A stretch of DNA of 64,000 nt from Candidatus Paracaedibacteraceae bacterium (lineage in GTDB: Bacteria > Pseudomonadota > Alphaproteobacteria > UBA6184). The stretch covers positions 94,901-158,900 of the forward strand of contig JACKLG010000002.1 in assembly GCA_024236035.1 (NCBI GenBank), given 5' to 3'. The position numbers and the translations under genes were made by a program. Position 1 is the first letter of the stretch; each line of letters begins with the position of its first letter. The notes beneath the pieces were generated by a model. It saw only the letters and a program-made list of their open reading frames with translations. It searched no databases and was not told the DNA's origin. This document shows positions 16,520-24,769 of the stretch, piece after piece.

Positions 16520-18748
16520 TTACACAGATAAATCAGACCATGTTAAATATCTATTTAATTTGAAATTCTGCTGCGATGTGGGGTCGTTACAGATCAAATG
16601 AACCCAGCCATTTCTAAACAATTTTTTTAAAATATTGTGCTGCAGAATAATTGGCCCTATATACGCACGGGGTGCATGAACAATCACTGTCAACCGCATC
16701 GGTTTATGATAAGGCTCATCATCGGATTTAAACACAGATTGTAAGGGAAGACCATGCATCAAATCACTGGCATTTCCTTGCATTATTCCAATTTTTCCAG
16801 TGATATTTTTTGTGATTTTGCTTCCACCACCAAACGCCACATTATCAAGAGTCGAAAAAAAATATTGTGCGTTAATCCATTGTGCTACAACCATAGGCGC
16901 AGTCAGAATGGTTGTTAAAGCAGCCCTATCACCATCCTTCTCCCATTCATAAGAATGCAAAAAGACTCTGCCTTCAAGATCCACATCTTTTGTCAGCCAT
17001 CTGGGGCCAACAATAAAGGCTGCATTTCTGGCAAGCCCCCATTCTGGACGAACTTGCGCCCAGTCTTTAGACCGCAGCAAAATTGCTTTTGGGCTCAGCT
17101 TTTTATGGGTAGCCCCCTCAAGTTGACTCAATCTCCATTGATTGTTGCTATGTCTGGCGTTGTCCAGATATTTTTTCAAGTCATTAATTTTTTCTATGTA
17201 TGATTTTGAAACGTTATTACTATAAATTTCAACGGCATCTGTTGTTGTATTATGTTCTGCAGCTAAAAATAACGTGTCCTCTGGAATCACGATCTTATAT
17301 TCTTCAAGTGATTTTCGTACATTTTTATCATTCAAAATTGTCGCAAGAATGCGTGCGTTGGGCGCACCAGGGTGCCCACCGCAAGCGCCACAATCTAATG
17401 CAGTCGCATATGCATTGTTCTGCGTTGTGCTGCCGTGTCCACAGAAAACTACAAGTGGTGCAAAATTTTCCGTTAATCCCATCATTTTTAATGCACGTCT
17501 CCCATAAGAAACCTGCTGTTCAAAAGGAATGCTTTGAATGTCTGGAAACAATGTATAATCAGAAGCAAAAAATCTTTTTAATGTTGATTGTATGTTTGAT
17601 GAAACTGTGGGGAAAAAGCTCTTCAACCCCATCCACAAACCACTTGCAACACCCATCGTTTCCATAAGGCTAAAAGGGGTTGTAAATGTATACTTCAACG
17701 ATTGATAAAGCTTTTTAAAGCCTTGCAATCTTTTGTGGCCTTCCGTACACGCGTGGTCAGAACAATTAGGACGTTCAACGATATTATGCGCTGGTTTTAA
17801 CAATACTGGACAGGACGCATGTGTCTCTCCTGTCACAGCATCTTTAACAGAAATGGGCACACCAAAAAAACCAGCAAATCCATATGTTTCATAATCCCCT
17901 TGCGCTTCCAATGCTCTGCGGAATGGCTCTGATCGAACATCAATACAAAAAACCAATTGCGCTTTGGGTCGACTATTTTGTGTTGGCTTTTTTAAAGCCC
18001 TAATCCGGTTGATCAGATCTGTTTGATAAGCAGTTTCATCTGCAGTAATGCTTGCATAAATATCTTGGCAGCCAGATGTTTGAAGCGCGTTCATGTGCCA
18101 TAAAAGTAAAGCATTGGCTCCCGGCCAAATAAGGCAGGTTATCACAAGTCTAAATGCGATATACTCACTTTGGATAACAGGGCAGGGATGGTTTGCATCT
18201 GCCCAGGTTGTTCGATATTGAATATGCGCAGCCCACCCAGGAAGCGTTGTTAACATTAGGGTAAAAAATTCTTCCTGCATTTGAACTGGAACACCAAGAT
18301 AAATAAGCGCTTCTGCGATTATTGCTTCAGATGTGTCTGGCAGATTTTCTAGCCATCGCGTTTTATTCAGGTCATTTTTATGCAGACGCTTATCAAATCG
18401 AAACAACGAAAGTGTACTTTTAAGCAGCCCCAAATTTCTTCCTGGCATTTGAAGGGTTGATTGTCCCTCATCAAAAAAAGCTTGCAACCATTTGATGCTT
18501 TCACGATTAACATGGTGCATTCCCTCTGGCAGATTTTTTTGTTGAAAATATGCTTTTCCTTGTTTTAATCCTTCTTCAAAAGGTAAATCTTCAAAACCTG
18601 CTAAGGGGTTGACAGCAATCAAATTCTTAAGAGGCCAGAATGGGGCTATTCTTGACCAGCTGTTGGTTATAGCAATCTGCATATCAGATACTGACGACAG
18701 GGTCCGTGTTGTATTTTCCATTAATTCAGCTTTTCGAAGTGCTTTCAT
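16520..18748 (-). CDS. dabA: DabA, inorganic-carbon uptake subunit (UPF0753/DUF2309)
   Basis: DabA is the soluble zinc-binding, beta-carbonic-anhydrase-like subunit of the DAB complex, thought to hydrate CO2 to bicarbonate vectorially when coupled to DabB. The 742 residues show AVNPLAGFEDLPFEEG near 45-60, CIDVRSE at 269-275 supplying the family's Cys and Asp, and GHGS and CGACGGH around 435-460 supplying the His and second Cys zinc ligands. All expected catalytic residues appear present. AAGAGG precedes the ATG by five bases, and the gap to dabB is nine bases, so they are co-transcribed. Presence in an apparent endosymbiont is unusual. Confidence 0.9.
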   Translation of the reverse strand: MKALRKAELMENTTRTLSSVSDMQIAITNSWSRIAPFWPLKNLIAVNPLAGFEDLPFEEGLKQGKAYFQQKNLPEGMHHVNRESIKWLQAFFDEGQSTLQMPGRNLGLLKSTLSLFRFDKRLHKNDLNKTRWLENLPDTSEAIIAEALIYLGVPVQMQEEFFTLMLTTLPGWAAHIQYRTTWADANHPCPVIQSEYIAFRLVITCLIWPGANALLLWHMNALQTSGCQDIYASITADETAYQTDLINRIRALKKPTQNSRPKAQLVFCIDVRSEPFRRALEAQGDYETYGFAGFFGVPISVKDAVTGETHASCPVLLKPAHNIVERPNCSDHACTEGHKRLQGFKKLYQSLKYTFTTPFSLMETMGVASGLWMGLKSFFPTVSSNIQSTLKRFFASDYTLFPDIQSIPFEQQVSYGRRALKMMGLTENFAPLVVFCGHGSTTQNNAYATALDCGACGGHPGAPNARILATILNDKNVRKSLEEYKIVIPEDTLFLAAEHNTTTDAVEIYSNNVSKSYIEKINDLKKYLDNARHSNNQWRLSQLEGATHKKLSPKAILLRSKDWAQVRPEWGLARNAAFIVGPRWLTKDVDLEGRVFLHSYEWEKDGDRAALTTILTAPMVVAQWINAQYFFSTLDNVAFGGGSKITKNITGKIGIMQGNASDLMHGLPLQSVFKSDDEPYHKPMRLTVIVHAPRAYIGPIILQHNILKKLFRNGWVHLICNDPTSQQNFKLNRYLTWSDLSV

Positions 18749-18757
18749 AATAACCTC

Positions 18758-20083
18758 TTAAAATTGATATTCATTACGGTGAGCCGTAACGGTTCTGGGG
18801 TGCGGTTGACTTGCATTAAGCATTTGAACATATGTTTTTAGAACCCAATCAGCTTGGTTTTTCTGCTTGTTTCGGGCAAAAAGTATAAAAAGCCATGCCG
18901 CAGTCAGTATCATTAATGCCATAATATGAAGGGCGTTAAGTGGCTGTGGTGTTGAAATCCCCAATGTCCTAAGCGGTTGTTCAATAAGATGTACGCTAAA
19001 ACCGTATACAGACCCCATTATGATAGTTGTGGCAAAGGCTAAGGGTAATTCGAAAGAATAACTTCGCATAATCGAAAGTGCAAACTGAGTTCCTGCAATC
19101 AAGGCCAGAAATGTAAGAAATAACGTTGTATCACCTGATAAAATTTCTGTGTGACGGGTAGCTGAAAATGTATACGCGCCAAAAACTCCGCACATTAATG
19201 CTAAACAAAAATGCTTTAACGATGGGGGGTAATCCAAATCAAGTCGTTTTTCTTGCGCGACTGATCCGGATGCTAAGAAAAGGTACGCCTTAAATAAACC
19301 ATGCCAACAAAGGTGAGCAATCGCAGCGGGAAATAACCCCAGCCCACATTGAACCACCATAAATCCCATTTGACTCATAGTTGAACATGCAAGCATGCGC
19401 TTTATGTCACTTTGCATCAGTTTCCATAATGTTCCAATTAGTACGGTGGCAATACCAGCAACAAATATCAAACTAAGAACTATGGGTTCTTTTGATATTA
19501 ACGGGGCAAAGCGAACTAACAGGAATCCGCCACCATTTACCAATCCGGCATGCATAATGGCAGATACAGGCGTCGGTGAATTTAATGAACTTGTAAGCCA
19601 TCGATGAAAAGGCCATAAAGCTGATTGTGTCATGGCTGCAAGCAGTAATAATAAGCCACTTATTATTGCTATAGATGTTTCAATAGGGGCAGAAACTATG
19701 GATTGAATAGAAACCACGCCTGTGGCACGATACAATAGTAAAAATGCAGCTCCTAAAAAAGCAAATCCTACCCCAAAATTTTTCAATGCTAATATGGATG
19801 ATTGTCGTGCTGCCTCCCAGCCGCTTTTGTGAAGCATTAATCGTGTAAGGAAAAAGTTACTACCTGCCCATGACACCAAAAAAAGTCCAATATGATCTGC
19901 GTTTACCATCAAAAAAATAGTTAAAGCTAAAGTTATCAGATTAAGATAGAAAGACGTTTGCTTGTTATCTCCATTCAAATATCTGGAAGAAAACGAAGCA
20001 ACGCAGAGTGTAACAAACCCAACCAGCTCCATCATGATAAGGCTTAGATTGTCAACATGAAACAACTGTTCTAAAATAATCAT
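18758..20083 (-). CDS. dabB: DabB, NuoL-like cation-coupled membrane subunit
   Basis: A 441-residue polytopic protein of the complex I antiporter (proton_antipo_M) family, shorter than NuoL. It has ALWPFHRWLTSSLNSPTPVS and AIMHAGLVNGGGFLLVRFAP (residues ~155-195) and STMSQMGFMVVQCGLGLFPA near 235, equivalents of NuoL channel motifs. Position directly before dabA, and distance from the nuo operon, identify it as DabB, which couples cation flow to CO2 hydration by DabA. The ATG has AGGATAG upstream. Transcription probably starts in the 106-bp region shared with the divergent lysR gene. Confidence 0.88.
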   Translation of the reverse strand: MIILEQLFHVDNLSLIMMELVGFVTLCVASFSSRYLNGDNKQTSFYLNLITLALTIFLMVNADHIGLFLVSWAGSNFFLTRLMLHKSGWEAARQSSILALKNFGVGFAFLGAAFLLLYRATGVVSIQSIVSAPIETSIAIISGLLLLLAAMTQSALWPFHRWLTSSLNSPTPVSAIMHAGLVNGGGFLLVRFAPLISKEPIVLSLIFVAGIATVLIGTLWKLMQSDIKRMLACSTMSQMGFMVVQCGLGLFPAAIAHLCWHGLFKAYLFLASGSVAQEKRLDLDYPPSLKHFCLALMCGVFGAYTFSATRHTEILSGDTTLFLTFLALIAGTQFALSIMRSYSFELPLAFATTIIMGSVYGFSVHLIEQPLRTLGISTPQPLNALHIMALMILTAAWLFILFARNKQKNQADWVLKTYVQMLNASQPHPRTVTAHRNEYQF

Positions 20084-20189
20084 ACGCTATCCTATTATTA
20101 GAAAATAAATTCATATTGACCCAATCTATAAGATAAATTAATATAAGTAAAACCCTTAATTCTAATTAAAACTATTAGGTTTTCTAATA
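20084..20189. promoter_or_regulatory. Divergent dabB/lysR control region with CTAAT/ATTAG half-sites
   Basis: The region contains a perfect 12-bp inverted repeat with arms at 20094-20105 and 20180-20191 (ATTATTAGAAAA and its complement). The right arm lies in a series of alternating half-sites CTAAT, ATTAG, CTAAT between 20162 and 20188; ATTAG-N5-CTAAT fits the T-N11-A dyad bound by LysR-type regulators. The last half-site abuts the lysR start codon, which suggests autoregulation. Operator function is inferred. Confidence 0.55.
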
Positions 20190-21044
20190 ATGTCTTTTGA
20201 TGCTTTAACCTTGGAATGTTTTTTGGCCGTTACAGAAACAGGCAGCTTTACAAAGGCTGCAAATAAAGTTGGACGCACTCAATCTGCCGTTAGCCAGCAA
20301 ATCTCCAAACTTGAAAATCAGATTGGCAACCCCCTTTTTTTCAGAGATAAAAAACTGACGCTAACCTCTGATGGGGAAATCTTACTGTCGTATGCCAGAA
20401 AAATTATTCACCTTAATCGTGAAGCTATGGATCGTTTTAAACAACCAGAACTCCAAGGAGAAGTGCGATTCGGGCTTCCAGAAGATTTTGCCAGTGTATT
20501 CTTATCCGAAGTTTTAACAGAATACGCCTCGCTTCATCCTCGTATTTTACTCAATGTAGAATGCGACCTTACCCTTAATTTATTTGACCGCTTTAAGAAA
20601 AAAGAATTTGATTTGGTTCTTGTTAAGATGAACCGGCCCGAAGACTTTCCAAATGGCATAGACGTCTGGACTGAAGCCTTAGAATGGGTGGGCAACCCAG
20701 AATTTTTTGAATCAGACGATCAAGCAATTCCATTAGTTCTTTCCCCTCAGCCTTGCGTGTATCGTGCGCGGGCCATTCAGGCGCTGGAACAAAAGAATAA
20801 AAAATGGAGAATCGTATTTTCCAGCCACAGCTATGCAGGAACCATTGCGGCGGTAAAGGCTGGCATGGGCATTACTGTGTTGCCACGAAATATGGTGCCC
20901 CATGAATTTCAAATTATAAGGATAACTAAAGACATCCCACCTTTAGACGATACTCATATTTCTTTGCTTAAACATCATGATCAAAACTTGGCAGTAAACT
21001 CGTTTGAAAAATTTGTGGTTGAAAAATTAAAACCACAAAAATAA
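20190..21044 (+). CDS. LysR-family transcriptional regulator of the dab locus
   Basis: A 284-residue LysR-type regulator. The winged HTH is at the N terminus (TLECFLAVTETGSFTKAANK, then VGRTQSAVSQQISKLENQIG), followed by FFRDKKLTLTSDGE. The rest is the periplasmic-binding-protein-like effector domain. It is divergent from dabB-dabA, the usual place of a LysR regulator relative to its targets, so it probably controls inorganic-carbon uptake. The inducer is unknown. No strong ribosome binding site is seen beyond AGG ten bases upstream. Confidence 0.88.
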   Translation: MSFDALTLECFLAVTETGSFTKAANKVGRTQSAVSQQISKLENQIGNPLFFRDKKLTLTSDGEILLSYARKIIHLNREAMDRFKQPELQGEVRFGLPEDFASVFLSEVLTEYASLHPRILLNVECDLTLNLFDRFKKKEFDLVLVKMNRPEDFPNGIDVWTEALEWVGNPEFFESDDQAIPLVLSPQPCVYRARAIQALEQKNKKWRIVFSSHSYAGTIAAVKAGMGITVLPRNMVPHEFQIIRITKDIPPLDDTHISLLKHHDQNLAVNSFEKFVVEKLKPQK

Positions 21045-21052
21045 AGATATGT

Positions 21053-21391
21053 TTAAAAATCTACACCTTTCCCCTTAAGCCACGTTATTAACTCGTTATC
21101 AAAGTTATTAGGCTCTTCAAGTTGGGGGGTGTGGCTGCTCTTTTCAAAAATGCGGATTGTTAGATCTGCTGCACAGGTGCGATACTTCTCCCACAAATAG
21201 GGTGGGTTAAAGTAGTCATGCCTCCCAAGGGCCAGAAATATTGGGCATTTAATCGCCTTTAATGATCGTGTAATATCATAATCTGCAAACATAGAACCTC
21301 ATATGATTCCGGCCCCTTTGGAATTCACATCTACCCCTTCCCAAAGCTTTGATGCATCATACGTTGCGTCATACCAAAGCCTTGGTCTCAA
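21053..21391 (-). pseudogene. Alpha/beta hydrolase C-terminal relic
   Basis: The last 79 codons encode the C-terminal end of an alpha/beta hydrolase (CPIFLALGRHDYFNPP with the acid region, KSSHTPQLEEP with the catalytic-base histidine). Upstream the same frame continues LWYDATYDASKLWEGVD and NSKGAGII, but is interrupted by TGA just before the ATG at 21292 and ends at another stop near 21391. The nucleophile elbow is missing, so the piece cannot be an active hydrolase. It is a truncated gene remnant between lysR and the aminotransferase. Confidence 0.7.
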
Positions 21392-21449
21392 TGCTTACAG
21401 CCTGCGGATCGGAAACTCTTATAAAACAGCCCCAATTAATGCAAAAACC

Positions 21450-22571
21450 TTAACAGTTGCTTTGTATAAATTCTTCTAATCTATGTAAGGCTTCGGGCAT
21501 ATTTTTTCGACCAAAACCAATGCGAAAATAATTTTTATTATAATCATAGTTTGAAGCCGGCAACAAAAGAACCCCTTTTTCCTTAACTAAGCGCGCAGAA
21601 AAATGATCTACAGATTCAGTGCTTTTATACTCTACAAAACCTACACATCCGCCCTGTGGTCTCACCCATCTAAACTTTTCCTGATACTTCAGCATAAACT
21701 GGTCTAATAACAACAGATTGTCATCTAAAATTTGATTGTTACGTTTTAAAATAAAGTCCTTATTCTTTAATGCAATAAGGCTAATAATTTCTGCGGGGGC
21801 GCTGTTACAAATGGATAAATAATCTTTCATCTGTTTTATTTGCTGCAGCATTTGGGTGTCTTGACAGGCAATCCAACCCACCCTTAATCCAGCTAGGCCA
21901 AAAGCTTTACTTGTGACACCTAATGAAATAGCTTTTGAATACGTTTCAGCGGCAGGTTTTGCCCACCCATCAGAAGGGGTCCCTAATAATCGATATACTT
22001 CATCAGAAAACAACCATAATCCATGCTTGTCGCACAGATGGGTTAAGCTCTTAAGCTCCTCTTCGCTAATTACTTGTCCTGTTGGGTTGTGGGGAAAGTT
22101 TATGATCACCCATTTTGTATTCTTTTTAATGGATTTTTGAATGTCCTCTAAATTAATACGCCACTGATTTTCTTCTTTTAACGGTACTTCTGTTACATCT
22201 GCTCCTTTTAATTTAGGAACTTCTAATAAAGACTGATAACAAGGGGTCAATATAATCGCATGATCTTCGGGTTGGCATAATGCATATAAAGATGCAAAAA
22301 TCCCTTCTTCTGCCCCTGCAAAACATAAAATATTATTATCACTTAAAGAAGGGAAAAGGCTTGTAGCAATCTGTTTTCTTAGTTTAGGTAACCCATATGT
22401 TTCTGTATAACCTAATCTTAAATTTTCCCATAAATCTTTATCTTCTTTGTCCGCTAAGGAAAGTATTTCGTGCATTGAAAAACTTTCTGCGTCAGAACTA
22501 CACAATAAATATGGGCTGGTAAATTCATATTGGCTTAAATATTCTTCTAACTTAAATTTATTTATGTTCAT
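21450..22571 (-). CDS. PLP-dependent class I/II aminotransferase
   Basis: A 373-residue fold-type I aminotransferase. Visible are NFPHNPTGQ (residues ~162-170), FSDEVYRLLG with the PLP-ring aspartate and tyrosine, GVTSKAFGLAGLRVGW with the Schiff-base lysine (~220-235), and FRIGFGR with the substrate-carboxylate arginine. The substrate cannot be told. The start overlaps the upstream regulator gene by 14 bases, so the two are co-expressed. Since the regulator resembles the D-arginine repressor DauR, an amino-acid catabolic role is possible, but this is inference. Confidence 0.88.
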   Translation of the reverse strand: MNINKFKLEEYLSQYEFTSPYLLCSSDAESFSMHEILSLADKEDKDLWENLRLGYTETYGLPKLRKQIATSLFPSLSDNNILCFAGAEEGIFASLYALCQPEDHAIILTPCYQSLLEVPKLKGADVTEVPLKEENQWRINLEDIQKSIKKNTKWVIINFPHNPTGQVISEEELKSLTHLCDKHGLWLFSDEVYRLLGTPSDGWAKPAAETYSKAISLGVTSKAFGLAGLRVGWIACQDTQMLQQIKQMKDYLSICNSAPAEIISLIALKNKDFILKRNNQILDDNLLLLDQFMLKYQEKFRWVRPQGGCVGFVEYKSTESVDHFSARLVKEKGVLLLPASNYDYNKNYFRIGFGRKNMPEALHRLEEFIQSNC

Positions 22572-23148
22572 GATTGCGCCATTCCTTTAAATATTTAAAT
22601 ACTGTTGCTCGACCTACGTTCAAAATATTTGCAATGTAATCGGCTGCATTTTTTTCAGTAAACGCATTTAAATCAAACAAATACTTTAAAACTTCTTTTT
22701 TTTGGGCTCCGCTCAAATTTTGAAAGTCCCACTTTTGCTTTGTGATAAAATCATGCAAAACAATATGCAGTTTTTCCTGCCAATCATTTTTAAACAAAGC
22801 GCTTGGGTGTTGATCGTTTTTTTGTAAGATCTGCTGGCTTAACTGTTGCATGTAATGAAAAACAGATACATCGCAATTAATGCACATCAACCACTCCTCA
22901 GATAATAAAACAGAAATTGATTTAATCAGTCGCCCATCAAAACCTATCTTCGTATAAGTGCTGTTGCTTAACTCTTCGCTTAGGTTGGGTATGTCTAATA
23001 AAGAATCCTCTCCTGCTTTTCTGCGTGAAAGTTCTCCATTAATATATTTGATGGTTTGTGTGCTAAGGTCGTGAATAACAATTTCCACTAAGGGATACAT
23101 TAATTTTACAAATGCATCGCCAATTGCAATATAAGGGGTCAAATTCAT
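22558..23148 (-). CDS. YheO/DauR-like PAS and HTH transcriptional regulator
   Basis: The 196-residue protein combines a YheO-like PAS domain (about residues 5-115, with GDAFVKLMYPLVEIVIHDLS and GFDGRLIKSISVLLS) with a C-terminal HTH_22-type helix-turn-helix (FTEKNAADYIANILNVGRAT, then VFKYLKEW). This is the layout of DauR, which represses D-arginine catabolism, although the ligand here is unknown. Its end overlaps the aminotransferase start, and its promoter carries two near-identical 14-bp dyads, consistent with autoregulation of the two-gene operon. Confidence 0.85.
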   Translation of the reverse strand: MNLTPYIAIGDAFVKLMYPLVEIVIHDLSTQTIKYINGELSRRKAGEDSLLDIPNLSEELSNSTYTKIGFDGRLIKSISVLLSEEWLMCINCDVSVFHYMQQLSQQILQKNDQHPSALFKNDWQEKLHIVLHDFITKQKWDFQNLSGAQKKEVLKYLFDLNAFTEKNAADYIANILNVGRATVFKYLKEWRNHEHK

Positions 23149-23178
23149 AATGTACTCATTTGTTTCTAATCCATATAT

Positions 23179-23223
23179 ATACTAAAAAGTATCAATGCAA
23201 AACAAAAAAATACAAAAAAGTAT
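23179..23223 (-). promoter_or_regulatory. Paired 14-bp operator-like dyads upstream of the PAS-HTH regulator
   Basis: ATACTAAAAAGTAT at 23179-23192 is a perfect dyad (ATACT-N4-AGTAT). ATACAAAAAAGTAT at 23210-23223 is the same site with one mismatch. The sites are 31 bp apart, about three helical turns, so dimers would bind on one face of the DNA. Their place 30-75 bp upstream of the regulator start suggests autorepression; this is inferred. Confidence 0.5.
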
Positions 23224-23665
23224 ATCGAGGTGTGTCTTTAATTACTAGAGGCCATCAACTTTTCGTGATAGGTTGGGTATATTAATTAATATAAAGCATA
23301 AAAAATGCGGGCCAATTTGAAGTAACTGTACCAGACTCTCTATCGTTTAAAGTAATCGAAGATAAAACGCATACCTTACCCATTAACATTACTATGTCAG
23401 ACCTCTTTGCCCCATTTTTATGGCTCACCCCCCCCCTAATTTACTTAATTTTCTTCGTATAAATTAATTAAATACAAAAGAACAAATCTCATAAGAGGTG
23501 TAAAAATTGTATTAAAGAATTTTAACTTTACGGCAATTGGTTTTTATGAAATTATCCAAAAAAGAGGCAAAAATCTTCAAAATGCCTTAAATTTCGCCTG
23601 TTATCTAACTAAATTTATGGAGCATTTTAATGCATGCGGTACCCATGTATATCAAAGGATAAGAC
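23224..23665. other. Spacer with possible coding remnants upstream of the Nudix gene
   Basis: No complete gene is visible. A short open stretch at about 23295-23450 would read NAGQFEVTVPDSLSF onward but has no start. A second frame, 23506-23688, is open for 60 codons, has AAGAGG at a good distance but only an ATT at the start, and runs into the Nudix gene. Both may be decayed gene pieces. Confidence 0.3.
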
Positions 23666-24148
23666 ATGACGAATACTATAATTTCTGATTACCCCAGGGT
23701 TGGTGTGGGTGTATTAATTTTCAACCATAAAGGTGAAATGCTCCTTGGAAAGCGTAAAAATGCGCATGGTAACGCCTTGTGGGGTAATCCCGGCGGGCAT
23801 TTAGAATTTGGGGAAAGCCTGGAAGACTGTGCTAAGCGCGAAGTATTAGAAGAAACTAGCTTTAAGATTTCTTCTCCTTCATTTGTTGCTGTGACCAATG
23901 ATGTGTTTAAAAAAGAAGGTAAGCACTATATTTCCATTTTTATGAAGGTAGTCATTACAGAAAATCAAACTGTACAAAATCTTGAACCTCATAAAACAGA
24001 AGAATGGAAATGGTTTTCTTTGGATCGACTGCCATCCCCATTGTTTCCTCCGCTAAAACAGTTGTTCGCGGGTAAAACATATGGACTGAAACAGCAAATG
24101 CTAATTGCTGAAAATATTGAAACTTCTGAACCTTCAGCTTTTCAGTAA
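23666..24148 (+). CDS. Nudix hydrolase
   Basis: A 160-residue Nudix-fold pyrophosphatase. The Nudix box is complete: GGHLEFGESLEDCAKREV followed by LEETSF at about residues 43-66, giving the pattern G-x5-E-x7-REV-x-EE. The preceding MLLGKRKNAHG and the DYPRVGVGVLI start resemble the ADP-ribose/NTP-type subfamily, but the substrate is uncertain. It is followed 30 bases later by ogt and alkD-like genes, which suggests a nucleotide-pool or DNA-damage role. Confidence 0.9.
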   Translation: MTNTIISDYPRVGVGVLIFNHKGEMLLGKRKNAHGNALWGNPGGHLEFGESLEDCAKREVLEETSFKISSPSFVAVTNDVFKKEGKHYISIFMKVVITENQTVQNLEPHKTEEWKWFSLDRLPSPLFPPLKQLFAGKTYGLKQQMLIAENIETSEPSAFQ

Positions 24149-24178
24149 TTTGGTTTAAAAAACATAGGATATAACAAA

Positions 24179-24769
24179 ATGCATCGCTTAAATTCATTAA
24201 TAGATTTAGAAAAACTTTCAGAAAGACTTTGGGGGCATTCTTCACAGGACCGCTCTGCCATGAACATATTAAAAGCAACATGGTTAGAAACTCCCTTGGG
24301 TCCAATGGTGGCAATTTCTGATGATGAATCTTTATATCTTTTGGAATTTTTTGACCGCAAAGGTTTAAGCGCTGAAATAGAATATCTCGTGAAGAAAAAA
24401 GGGGCCCACATCATTTCCGCTACTGCGCCTCCCTTGGTTTCAATTAAAGAAGAATTAAAAGCATATTTTAATGGCAGCTTAAAAAAATTTGAAACCCCCT
24501 TTTCATTAAGGGGTACCGATTTTCAAAAGCTTGCGTGGAATGCGCTAACAGAAATTCCTTATGGTGAAACCCGCAGTTATATGCAGCAAGCAGAGGCTGT
24601 TAATCGCTCCGCTGCCCATCGTGCCGTCGCCAATGCAAATGGAGCTAATCAGCTTGCAATTATTATCCCCTGTCATCGCATTATTAATGCAAATGGCCAA
24701 CTTGGTGGATATGGTGCGGGCCTTGCTCGAAAAAAATGGTTAATTGAACATGAAAGAAGACATCAATGA
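24179..24769 (+). CDS. ogt: Methylated-DNA--protein-cysteine methyltransferase
   Basis: Suicide DNA-repair protein that moves the alkyl group from O6-alkylguanine to its own cysteine. The active-site motif IIPCHRIINANGQLGGYGAG is near residues 160-180, preceded by the HTH region IPYGETRSYMQQAEA with the arginine finger nearby. At 196 residues it has a longer N terminus than some homologues; an internal ATG at 24260 would give a shorter form, but AGGA upstream of 24179 favours the first start. It overlaps the next gene by four bases (ATGA), implying coupled translation with an alkylation-repair glycosylase. Confidence 0.92.
   Translation: MHRLNSLIDLEKLSERLWGHSSQDRSAMNILKATWLETPLGPMVAISDDESLYLLEFFDRKGLSAEIEYLVKKKGAHIISATAPPLVSIKEELKAYFNGSLKKFETPFSLRGTDFQKLAWNALTEIPYGETRSYMQQAEAVNRSAAHRAVANANGANQLAIIIPCHRIINANGQLGGYGAGLARKKWLIEHERRHQ

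Noticed and set aside
18758..20083. A second copy of nuoL or an Mrp antiporter subunit
   Set aside because: Immediate linkage to dabA, shorter length and absence of other mrp genes make DabB the better reading.
23295..23450. Coding-like stretch reading NAGQFEVTVPDSLSF
   Set aside because: It has no start codon or ribosome binding site and I cannot link it to a family; mentioned only as a possible relic.
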